Positions 1-9,209 of a stretch of 64,000 bases of DNA are shown here, one piece after another (position 1 is the first letter of the stretch; each line of letters begins with the position of its first letter). The notes beneath the pieces were generated by a model. It was given only the letters and a program-made list of their open reading frames with translations. It made no database searches and was not told the origin of the DNA. This stretch comes from Haemonchus contortus (taxonomy: Eukaryota > Nematoda > Chromadorea > Rhabditida > Trichostrongylidae): contig LS997565.1 in the NCBI GenBank assembly GCA_000469685.2, forward strand, positions 2,618,505 through 2,682,504. Direction: 5' to 3'. A program made the position numbers and the translations under genes.

Positions 1-405
1 TCCCATGATGGACAGCTTTACTCCGCTGAAATGAGAATGCTCAGATGTGCCTGCGGCTGGACGCGGCTGGATCGGGTCAGAAATGAAGACGCCAAAAGGG
101 CTTTGCAAACAGCCTCAGTTCAATTGAAGATGAGAGAGCAGCGCGTGCGATGGTCTGGGCATGTACTGAGAAGGCCACAGAGCCATCCAATCAGGGAAGC
201 AATGGAGTCCGAGGCTTAAGGTGAGCGACCACGAGGAGCCCCAGAGAAGGGATGGTCGGACGTGATGATGAAGGTCCTCGCCGAAACTATAATGATGGCA
301 GAACATGCCGTAGTTAGACAGAAGTGGAGATGGTTGACAAGAACAGCGGACCCTGCGACGCTCGGTATTAACGCTAGGGAGAAGAAGAAGAAAAGGAAGA
401 AGCTT
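1..405 (+). pseudogene. 3' remnant of an RTE-like non-LTR retrotransposon
   Basis: The frame from 31 encodes the tail that follows the reverse transcriptase domain in RTE-type and similar non-LTR elements: a RMLR-x-CGW-TR-DRVRNED segment, then KMREQRVRWSGHVLRRP. After an in-frame TAA at 217-219 the same frame continues with GERPRGAPEKGW, SDVM and KWRWLTRTADPA, all typical of this tail. Translation ends in a Lys-rich run where the DNA becomes GAA-rich (about 380-405), which looks like the simple-repeat 3' terminus of the element. The 5' part lies outside the window. The stop codon and the missing catalytic domain make this copy inactive. It lies immediately downstream of the minus-strand mini-exon gene and probably interrupts or borders its 3' end. 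Family assignment is from memory of conserved motifs. Confidence 0.8.
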
Positions 406-438
406 CATTTACCTTTCGAATTAACTCGAATAACATAC

Positions 439-2589
439 CTGCCCCTACCACAGGACCTGGTCCAAGAGGGAGCGGAGAGGGGCTACCTGAAAATAGCACA
501 ATTCGCACTGCACTTCTCAAGTTTCTGAGTACTGGTGGGTGGCTTGATAGGAGGATATCACTGATGGGTGAGATGACAGGCTCCTCCTTACGAATGAGGT
601 TACTTACAATCGCAAACACAGTCGTTTTCTCATTCACCTTTGAAAATAACTCAAATAACATACCTGTCCCTACTACAGGACCTGGTCCAAGAGGGAGTGG
701 AGAGGGGCTACCTGAAAGCAGTACAATTTGCATTGCACTTCTTAAGTTTCTGGGTAGTCGTAGGTTGCTCGGCACAAAGATATCAACGATAGACAGACTC
801 CTCCCTACGACTTTTGAATTAACTCAAATAACATGCCTGTCCCTACCACAGGACCTGGTCCAAGGAGAGCGGAGAGGGGCTTCCTAAAACCAACATATTT
901 TGCATTGCACTCCTCAATTTCTAGATAGTGATATATGGCTCTATCTGTTTTACACTGCGAATGAACTTATTTCTACCATAAAAGCAGCCGCTTACTCTTC
1001 CGCCTCATTAGAAGCACCGAATAAAATACCTGTATTTATCACAGGACCTGGTCCGAGAGGGAGCGGAGAGGGGCCTCCTAAAAATAGCATAATTTGTATT
1101 TTCACTTCTTAAATTTCGAGATAGTAGCAGGTGGCTCGATCTAGCCATCATATTACAAATACCGGTGACATAGGCGTGGTGTTTCGCATCTTTTTCAAAA
1201 ATGAAGACAACTACGACTACAAATGCATTCCTTTAAGTCACCCACTATGACGAATCGATCAAAATGAAATATCTGCCGAAATCACTAGTTTTGGCCCCCG
1301 TTGAACTAAACTGAGTCTGTACTTTTCGGCATAGGGCATGGCTCGGAAGGATTTCTAGCCAGGACGGTGTTCTAGCCAGTGCGGCGAAAATACAATCGTT
1401 TACTTATCCGCCTTTCGAATTAACTCAAATATATACCTGTCCCTACCACAGGACCTGGTCCGAGAGGGAGCGGAGAGGGGCTACCTGAAAATAACACAAT
1501 AACACTGCACTTCTCGTTTCTGGGTAGTGGTAGGTGGCTCGATACAAAGATATCAATGACAGGTGAGTAACAGGTTCCTCCCTACAAATGAAGTTACAAC
1601 CGCAAACACAGTCGTTTTCTCATTCACCTTTTGAAATAACTCAAATAACATACCTGTCCCTACTACAGGACCTGGTCCAAGGGGGAGCGGAGAGGGGCTA
1701 CCTGAAAACAGCACCATTTGCATTGCACTACTTAAGTTTTCGGGTAGTCGTATTTGGCTTGACACAAATATATCAATGATAGGTGAGATGACAGGCTCCT
1801 TCCTACGACTTTTGAACTGACTCAAATATCATACCTGTCCCTACCACAGGACCTGGCCCAAGGGGGAGCGGAGAGGGGCTACCTGAAAACAGTGCAATTT
1901 GCATTGCTGTTCTGAAGTTGCTAAAATGGTAAACACATGTTTATATAGTCATGTTATTCAGTTGAAGTCGGAAACATGGAAATGTAGTTAAATTAGCGAG
2001 GCCAGGATAGCCGGAATTCCACGAAGGAAAAGGGTTCACTACTTTGGTAATTTCAAACAAGACATCGAGGAAAGACACTCTGAAACGGCGTACAGTGCGT
2101 CAAAATCTTACCTTCAGATGTTTCTGGTGGAAGTATAACTGGAGGGAGTCCTGGTCCAGGTTCAAGAGCAGGTCCTTCAAAAATCTTTCATAAAACTGAT
2201 TCCTGTCGAGATCTGGTCATGTTAGTCATGAGGTTGCTATCTCCTAACGATTTTCCATTACGCATTCTGACCAGTTTCTTTTTTAATTTAAAAACATTTG
2301 TAACTTAGGATGCAGTCAGTTACATACTCCATTTTCATCAACTTTTTTTGTTTGATTTACCTCCGATTGGTACTTGTCCTTCAACAGCGGGTGCAGGATT
2401 AGCTGAAATGAGAGAGATTTTCTGCCAACTTAAAAACTATCTCCCGCCCTCCACTAACACTTTTGCCTACTAGTCGAAAAACCTACATGGATTTATGTCT
2501 GAGTAATCAGGGCCAGGATAGCCGGAATTCGACTGAGGAAAAGCGTTCACAGCTGTGATAATTGCGAACAAGACGCCGACAAAATACAT
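439..2589 (-). CDS. secreted GPGP mini-exon repeat protein, 3' end missing
   Basis: I recognise no family. Exon 1 (2589-2487) follows a TTTCAG acceptor and starts MYFVGVLFAIITAVNAFP, a clear signal peptide. Exon 2 is 2402-2361 (42 nt, NPAPAVEGQVPIG) and exon 3 is 2174-2112 (63 nt, PALEPGPGLPPVILPPETSE). Then come 48-nt exons at 1882-1835, 1701-1654, 1484-1437, 1077-1030, 711-664 and 486-439, plus a defective 47-nt one at 883-837. Every exon from 2 on starts and ends in phase 1, so any number can be joined without loss of frame. Each 48-nt exon adds one 16-residue unit close to GSPSPLPLGPGPVVGT. Acceptors are TTTTCAG or TTTTTAG and donors mostly GTATGT or GTATTT. No stop codon or poly(A) site is visible: the model runs into the retrotransposon at the window edge. 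It could be an intact gene ending outside, or a truncated one. Confidence 0.6.
837..883 (-). pseudogene. damaged 47-nt mini-exon with a GC donor
   Basis: This copy matches the 48-nt exons of the surrounding gene but has lost one base in the CTCCCTCTTGG stretch (here CTCTCCTTGG), so including it would shift the frame. Its 5' splice site reads ACAG|GCATGT where the other copies have ACAG|GTATGT. GC-AG introns do exist, but together the two changes suggest an exon that is no longer used. Confidence 0.6.
1976..2078 (-). pseudogene. duplicate of the signal-peptide exon with ATG changed to GTG
   Basis: This 103-nt stretch has exactly the length of exon 1 of the surrounding gene (2589-2487) and aligns to it without gaps, including the preceding GTTTCAG acceptor and the shared NSGYPG segment. 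The initiator ATG is GTG here, and the position of the GTAGGT donor reads GTTTCC. All 34 codons remain open in the original frame. It cannot work as an internal exon: entered from exon 3 in phase 1 it meets a TAG. It is therefore a dead or non-AUG first exon, and suggests that the downstream 48-nt exons once belonged to a second tandem gene. Confidence 0.65.
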
Positions 2590-2676
2590 TCTGAAACGTT
2601 TATTGAGCTGGACGAGAAGCCGTCTAAGCAAGAAAGAACTCAAAAAAAGCTAATGGAGGGGCTGTATTTTGATCGC

Positions 2677-2684
2677 TATATATA
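2677..2684 (-). promoter_or_regulatory. possible TATA box of the mini-exon gene
   Basis: A palindromic TATATATA lies about 90 bp upstream of the ATG at 2589. Position and sequence fit a core promoter; nothing else supports it. Confidence 0.35.
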
Positions 2685-2689
2685 GCCCT

Positions 2690-3980
2690 AATTTGTGGCT
2701 TTTTATTCAATATTACACCATAATTCAACAAAAAGCCATTACAGGTCGCTTCATGCTTGTGAGAACAAAGCTTTCCGCTAGAATTATTCTATCACTGAAA
2801 CCTTTATTGCTCGTGATTCCTGTGAAAGTCGCTCTGGCGAGCATGTCATTATTGGGATGATAGGAGCCGCTGGTGATGTGGCAAAGCGATTGAAGACGGC
2901 AAATTATAAGCTCGTCTAGTTTCCATCTAGTATTTTTAGTGCCCACTGAAACGATTTCCGTGTTCCTTTGTCTACATTGGTCTGCTAGAAAGAAGAACAT
3001 CCGTTGCGCGCGTCCGTCGAAACTATGTCACACTTCGCGCGCGGCGCACACCACAGAGGTCTCGAGACGACATTACAGTACCAGTTGTGCTAGTCGAGCA
3101 AATGATTTGCACTTGCCCGTATTATCTTCTCTTTGGCTGACTATCGTGGCCCAAGCGCAATTTGTATGCTCCGCTGACAACTACGACAATCGTCAAGGAT
3201 CGCGGGCCGACCCGCCCGTATGCGGCGGCTGCGACGTGACCTAGTTTTCGACGGACGCGCGCGACGAAGCGCATCCCTGCTGGAAAGGGGCCCACTCGCC
3301 TTTCCGACTTTGCACACTCGCTTGCTATTCTCACGTAATTTGGTTTTTCTGAACGAACTGCCATATCCTGCCAATCGGTTTGGGGTAGAGTCTACACCAG
3401 TACGATCAATATTCATATAAAGTTGTAAGGCTGAGGAATAAGCCAAATACCTTCCGTGTTCCCACAAAGTGCGAGCGAGAGCTCTGCAAATGAGCTGAGG
3501 ACTAGAGTTCTGCACTAAACATTCCCTCAGTCTTGCAGCAGAGCTCTGTCTGGAGAGCGTCCATAAAGGAAACGTGGAAGAAGGGGATGAGCAGACCTCT
3601 TTACTCTCCCATTTGTCCCTCATTCACAATCATTGCGAAGAAAGAATTGAGATGAGGGTGGTGGGAATTGAGATGAGCATGATAAGCATAGTGGCGTCCT
3701 GTCTTTTCTTGGAAAACCATTCTAACCTAGATCAACCCCGTGAGCCTTCCAATATCGGAGCGCTAATGGACAGCTTATGAAAAGCTTTGGGACGTGCAGC
3801 GCGTGACCTGCCAGCCCCTAACCGCAGGAAGGAGCCACGTACTTGTAGCAGTAGCTGATCCAAGCAGCTGTCATTCTCTTGCTGTCCAGCATTCAATTAC
3901 AATTACTGCCACTCCAAAGACCTTGTGAACTTAGGGATGCCATTTATTGTGCGAAATTGTGACAGCCCAATGAAGTTTTC
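2690..3980. other. intergenic, no supported gene
   Basis: The stretch separates the two GPGP genes. It contains a CpG-rich patch at about 2990-3290 with several CGCGC tracts, which makes chance open frames long on both strands. I see no splice-supported coding sequence, repeat copy or RNA gene. Confidence 0.5.
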
Positions 3981-3986
3981 ATAAAA

Positions 3987-3992
3987 TTTATT
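3987..3992 (-). terminator. poly(A) signal AATAAA of the GPGP-repeat gene
   Basis: The minus strand reads AATAAA here, about 90 nt after the TAG stop at 4082-4084 of the ten-exon gene. Confidence 0.6.
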
Positions 3993-4081
3993 CGAACTCT
4001 AATAAAATTATCTAACAAATAGAATAACAATTCAATTCCTAACAACCACGACTGAAGTTGGAGTCTGGCTGGCTTTCCTAC

Positions 4082-5951
4082 CTAGCCTAGCTGAGTCCAT
4101 TGTAGAGGAGCCGTATTTCCTTCTGAAATTTGAACAAATATACTGTAGAAGCTTGATCCATAACCATGCTCAGATCACTCCCTTTGCTTTAGGAGCAAAT
4201 TATTTGACACTAACAACCCAAATGATAGACACTTTCTTTTCAGTACAAATATTCGAATAGAGTACTTGTCACGACTTCTCCTGGGAGTATCACCGGTCCC
4301 GGTCCTTGCGCTATGGGTTCAGATGGAGTGCTCGAAATAGCTCTTCCTGGCAGTATTGCTGGTCCTGGTCCACCAGTAGGTACAGGATTTGCTGTAAACG
4401 AAAAGCAAATTGTTCGGGTCTTTGAGTTTGCTCCGCGATTTGATTAAAGTACCTGTTACACGTTTTGGAACTATCACGGGACCTGGTCCTTGCTCGATCG
4501 GTCCAGGTGATGTAGATGGTACAATCCCCACAGGGGTCAACACTGGTCCAGGTCCATCAATAGGTACAGGATTTGCTGCAAATGAAAAAGAAACTTTTGT
4601 CTTCCCATACTTAGTTCAAGTTGTTCAGTTTAAGTACCTGTCGTAGTTTGTGGGATTACCACTGAACCTGGTCCTTGTTCAATCGGTTCAGGGGTAGAAC
4701 TTGACACAGTTTCTCCTGTGAGTATAACCGGTCCAGGTTCTAGTTGCATCGGGCCAAGAGAACTGCTCGACACAGCTTTTCCTGGTATTATCACTGGCCC
4801 TGGTCCATCACTGGGCACAGGCTTTGCTGCAAATGGAAAACAAATCTGTTTACATTCTCACTTGGTCTAACTGATTCAGTTGACGCACCTGTCCCTGGGA
4901 CTATTACAGGTCCCGGTCCTTGTTCTATTGGATTGGGTGGAACTTTTGAAACAGTTTTCCCAGGGAATATCACTGGTCCTGGTCCACCAATGGGTACAGG
5001 ATCAGCTGCAAAAGAAAATAAGTTGTTAACCTTCTTCACACAATGTGACTGATTCAATAAAGGTACCTGTCACAGTTCCTGGAGTTACTACCGGTCCTGG
5101 TCCTTGTATTACTGGTCCATCCGAGTTACTTGAGACAACTTCTCCAGGGATTATCACTGGTCCTGGTCCCCCAATAGGTACAGGAACTGCTGGAAATGAA
5201 TATGATATAGACTGTTTACTTCTCTTTGTTCTGCTGACTGTACCTGTTGCAGCTTTCGGGACTATCACTGGACCTGGTCCTTGATCTATTGGTCCGGGTG
5301 AGGTTCCTGATACGGCACTTCTACGAATTATAACCGGTCCTGGTCCTTGTTCGATTGGTTCAGGAGAAGGGTTCGATACATCTTCCCAAGGGACTATCAC
5401 TGGCCCCGGTCCACCAATGGGTACAGGACCATCTGCAATGGAAAACAAGTTGTTTACCATCCTCACCTGATTAGAATGATTTAACTAAGGCACCTGCCAC
5501 AGTTCCCGGAGTTACTACCGGTCCTGGTCCTTGTATTATCGGTCCACCTGAATTACCTGAGACTTCTTCAGGGATTATCACTGGACCCGGTCCACCGATG
5601 GGTACAGGATTTGCTGCAGATGAAAAATAAATCATTTGACCCAATCACTTTAATTGACTTATTCAATCAGAGTACCTGTCGCAACTCCCGGCGCCACTAC
5701 TGGCCCTGGTCCCTGTTGAACTGCATCAGGTGAAGGGTTGGATACGATTTCTCCAGGGATTATCACTGGTCCTGGACCAAGGATTGGTAAAGAGTTAACT
5801 GCAAAGAAGAGAATTGGCTAAATCAGTTGGGGCTCGACCAATTGCTCTCCAAGTGTTCCAAAAGCTCTATTAGATACCGGAACTTCAACTTGGGTAAGGA
5901 AAATGCTTGCTCACCTGTGACGAACGGAAACAAAATGGTAATGAAATTCAT
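4082..5951 (-). CDS. secreted GPGP-repeat protein, complete ten-exon gene
   Basis: No known family recognised. Exons: 5951-5915, 5798-5676, 5613-5494, 5432-5244, 5189-5067, 5005-4889, 4826-4638, 4575-4453, 4391-4266, 4122-4082. The sum is 1188 nt, that is 395 residues and a TAG. Exon 1 follows ATTCCAG and encodes MNFITILFPFVT, a short signal peptide. Exons 2-9 all begin and end in phase 1 and encode two or three units each of a roughly 20-residue repeat with core GPGPVIIPGE, often followed by P-I-E-Q before the next GPGP; I count 18 units, a few degenerate (EPGP, GPGS). The last exon adds KGNTAPLQWTQLG. No cysteine was seen. Exon lengths run 123,120,189,123,117,189,123,126, a three-exon higher-order repeat. 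Introns between repeat exons are 54-62 nt. Composition suggests an extended, elastic or mucin-like secreted protein; that role is inference. Confidence 0.8.
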
Positions 5952-5959
5952 CCTGGAAT

Positions 5960-8035
5960 GATTTTTACTTCTGAGAGTAGAAGATATGTATGTTCCAACA
6001 AAACAAACTCAAGAGTCGATGCTAGAACTGCTTGAAATGTACCGGGATGAGGTGTGGTCAGTTTAACGATCGATGATAATCAGATAATCAATCGTTGTGG
6101 GTGGGAGCTGGAGCCTCCCAGATGAGCGGCCCTAGGGAACATGAAAAAGGGAAAGAGAAAGAAAAATACCAGAAAATCACGAAATAGAGAAAGAAAGAAA
6201 TACGTCTACTCATCTGCAATCATACTCAACAGTGTGGTAGGCTACTGAGGTCTAAGTGGGATCCGGGAAGGCACCACCGTTCGCGGGCGACCCAAGAAGT
6301 AGACTGAAATGTCGGAAGCGGTTCAGTCCTACCAGCGATTAGTTTCCTTTGGTTCTGGGGAAGTTTATATCCACTTACCTATCTCTTTCAGTGTTTTTTC
6401 GTCGTTTTCAAGTGAACCAGTCTACCTCTCTAGCTAATGTGAAACCATGCAGACAAATTTGTTGAAGAAAGGACCTCTTGACGTCATTTCCTCCCAGCTG
6501 ACCCTCTTACTATTACCAAAAATGATCTGTAAGCTTCATCCTCTTATCCCAGATACTTTAATATAATTCTGAGTAATTTTTGATTGTTAAGATCAAAAAC
6601 GATGTGTAGGGCGTCGAAGAATCAATTGGTCGCCAGCTACACTCTGAAGTCGATCGACTTAGTAGAAGAACTAGCATACGCCATTGGATTCCACAGTGAC
6701 TCACAAGCCGGTTACTTGTAAACAAAACTTTTCAAAATAGACCGAGAGTTCAATTTTTTCTCGTGAAAGGTGGTGAAAATGAATCTTTTAGTACGAACTT
6801 ATAGAAAATCAGAGCTATACCTACATAGGCCCGATCGTTCTGCTTCCACTCCACCATGTCCTTCAGGTAGTGTCCGCCTGCTTCATGAAGCTCTCCAGAG
6901 TCTTTCTAAAAAGACAAAAGAGAGCCACGGTTGTGTTCAAGAATATGCCCACCTACTGGATTTCTCGAGTCGGCAGTAGTTCTGTTCGGACGAGCAGCGC
7001 AGTGTGGTTCCAATGAAATGGAGAAGGCCGATGACTGAAACAGAACTGAATCCTGATCAAAATGAAATAGCTTTGAAAACCATGCTTCGAACACACCTAG
7101 AACCAATTGTGTATGTTTTGGACTTGCGGGTTGAGTCATCTCACGTGTTCGTTTTCATGCCATTCTGAAGCTGAATGGTTCTCCGATTTCGTAATGGTTC
7201 TGAAATTGGGCCTATCAAAGGCGCTGAACATACTCCGTCGAATCGTCGGAGGCAAAAGTACACTCCTGGCATTGAATTCGGGATTTGAATCAACTGGCAC
7301 ATACTAACATTATCGTTGTAACTTGGAATGGTCTTAATTAAGAGCCGTCGGGGTGCTTCAATTGAATTGGATGTTTCTTAAAATCAAGTAATGTTAAGGT
7401 TGATAGTCTTCTGAGCCCATGCCTGACGTCAAATTTGAGTTGTGAGATAAGCTGTGATCAGGGAAAATAAGCTGTGATCAAGGAAGATAAGCTGTGATCA
7501 GGAGAGGATCACATCATGGAGATAGACCGGGTAAAATGAGCAAACAATCAATGGACAACTTGAAGTTGTTAGGAACTTCGAGCCATGGGAAACTCAACTT
7601 TATAGCAAGATTTCTTGTTCGGCCAACTCTGAGGTGGAGGCCCTAATAGTCGGCTTTTCCTGGGAATATAAGATTTCTCTAAAGGATATCCAACCCAATG
7701 ACTAGCAATGGCTGCCTCTCTTAGCACTATGGTATGGCGCTAATGCTTGTATAGAATTGACGCTGGAACTGGAGTGCATGGCGTATTAGGCTAGTGTGAA
7801 GGGATGAATCTGGAGTCCTTTTTCAGCTTTGATCAATTCGCTTCCAACCAGTTTTAGAATCGCTCTTCGAACTGTTGTACAGACGACCGCTTTCGGCCGA
7901 CCTCCTGAGCAAACTGATCTCTCCTTTCCAATGCTTACGCCATAATTTTTCGTATCACTATGACGAGATGGCACTACTTCCCCCCTCGGACGTGACTCAC
8001 GAATAGGCACAACCAGAGATCAGCATCAAATGGGA
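5960..8035. other. intergenic region between divergent secreted-protein genes
   Basis: The region separates the minus-strand GPGP gene (start 5951) from the first SXP gene (start 8187). Apart from the 20-bp tandem repeat at 7446-7502 I see no gene; the open frames here lack splice or family support. Confidence 0.5.
7446..7502. repeat. 20-bp tandem repeat carrying GATAAG motifs
   Basis: Three near-identical copies of ATAAGCTGTGATCA start at 7447, 7467 and 7487. Copies one and three are preceded by G, giving GATAAG, the core of nematode intestinal GATA-factor sites; copy two reads AATAAG. The array lies about 700 bp upstream of the first SXP/RAL-2 gene. An enhancer role is inference. Confidence 0.6.
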
Positions 8036-8038
8036 TGG

Positions 8039-8046
8039 ATATAAGG
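8039..8046 (+). promoter_or_regulatory. TATA-like element of SXP gene 1
   Basis: ATATAAGG lies 141 bp upstream of the ATG at 8187. The other three SXP genes have a TATA-like element in a similar place, which is the main support. Confidence 0.4.
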
Positions 8047-8186
8047 GCTGTCTGCCATCGGGATCCCCCATTGTCAGCCATCCTGTCTCCCTTGATGGAG
8101 CATAACTTGAGCTTCTCGTTCATGTCGTACATCCGATTTGTAGTTCTGCAACCACTTTTCACTACTGTACAAAATAAAATTTCAGA

Positions 8187-9006
8187 ATGAACAACTTTAT
8201 TTTTGTCCTGGCCATTGTCGGCGTGGCGCTTTGCCATCCGGGTGGCAAGGGAGCGCCTGGAGGTGGAAGCAGCGGGTCCGACGAAATGGCCGGTCCTGGG
8301 CGACGTCCTGGTCCGCCACCACCACCACCACCACCACCATTCCTTGAAAACCTCCCTGAAGAGGCACGAAAGGAATTTTTCACGATTGTGTTGAATAAGA
8401 ATGAAAAGATCGCTGATCAAATGCAAGCCATTATGACATGGGCCCAGAAGTATGGATTTGAGGTACGGCTGCTCTCTATAAAGCCCTACTGGATGTCAAA
8501 CTCAGCTTATACCTCCATTGGGAACTGTCTGTTTTCAGGCTCAGGTACAAGAATTCAACGCTAATGTGACCAAACTTATGGAGGAGGTGAAGAAGAATGC
8601 AACGGAATTGATCAGTGCCCTACCGTCAGCACTGGAAAAGCTCTCGACCATAGTGTCCAACCAGGATCAGACAGTAACTGAGCTGAAGGACGCTATCAAA
8701 GCGCTGAGTGCTGAAAACCCCAAGGTAAGGTCCCCACAGTTTGCCTTTTTTGTAAATATTGCTCATGTTGAGCGCTTTGCTTTGGTTCAGGTCTTCCACG
8801 CATTGATGTCCGTCCTTGGTGAATTCAAACCGAAACATGGCGGACGACCACACAAAGGTCCAAAAGGAGGGCCTCAATCAGAAGCCGAAATTATTGAATT
8901 CCAAGGTTTCCCAAGAGGAGGATTTCCCATGGGGGGACCTGACTCGGAAACCGAATTCAGTTTGCCACGAGGTTTGTCTAATACCATGATGAATGACTTA
9001 CTGTGA
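8187..9006 (+). CDS. SXP/RAL-2 family secreted protein 1
   Basis: The protein belongs to the nematode SXP/RAL-2 (DUF148, ANIS5_cation-bd) family of secreted antigens; a relative, Ani s 5, binds divalent cations. Exons 8187-8462, 8539-8724 and 8791-9006 give 225 residues, all junctions in phase 0. The start follows TTTCAG|A. Residues 1-16 (MNNFIFVLAIVGVALC) form a signal peptide. A Gly/Pro linker with GPGRRPGP and nine prolines precedes the domain, which begins at PFLENLPEEARKEFF and includes the WAQKYG motif at the exon 1 end. Exon 2 (186 nt) carries the amphipathic helices with LPSALEKL. The tail is Gly-rich and ends GLSNTMMNDLL. An alternative intron (donor near 8955, acceptor ending 9017) would extend the frame to 9199; I prefer the stop at 9006 because gene 2 has a matching GLSN tail. 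Confidence 0.88.
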
Positions 9007-9194
9007 ATTGTTGATAGGTAAAGAAATTAGCCAATTGGATTTTAAGGAATCGGTGGCGGAGTTGCCTTCGGAAACAAGAAAGGAGGATTCTAAGCTTGAA
9101 CTGCCCTTGATATTACAACAATGTCTTACCTCCCAGCTCGATCTGCTCCAATCGCTTCTCTACCTCTGTGTTCCAATGTTTTCACTTCTTAAAC

Positions 9195-9200
9195 AATAAA
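9195..9200 (+). terminator. poly(A) signal of SXP gene 1
   Basis: AATAAA lies 190 bp after the stop codon of the first SXP gene. Confidence 0.55.
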
Positions 9201-9209
9201 GAACTACAG

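Noticed and set aside
374..1825. Longer minus-strand frames reading through mini-exons and introns (for example 1553-1825)
   Set aside because: The parts outside the 48-nt units match intron sequence with splice sites; the frames are read-through artefacts.
439..1882. Regularly spaced direct repeats resembling a CRISPR-like array
   Set aside because: The repeats are exons with splice sites and conserved reading frame in a eukaryotic genome, and spacer lengths are irregular and related to one another.
3141..3623. 160-codon open frame on the minus strand
   Set aside because: It spans a CpG-rich patch that lacks stop codons by composition, has no signal peptide, no family motif and no splice context. 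The sequence becomes Arg/Ser-rich where the DNA is GC-rich.
8203..8394. Poly-His and poly-Trp/Gly frames around 8320
   Set aside because: They are other frames of the CCA repeat that encodes polyproline in SXP gene 1.
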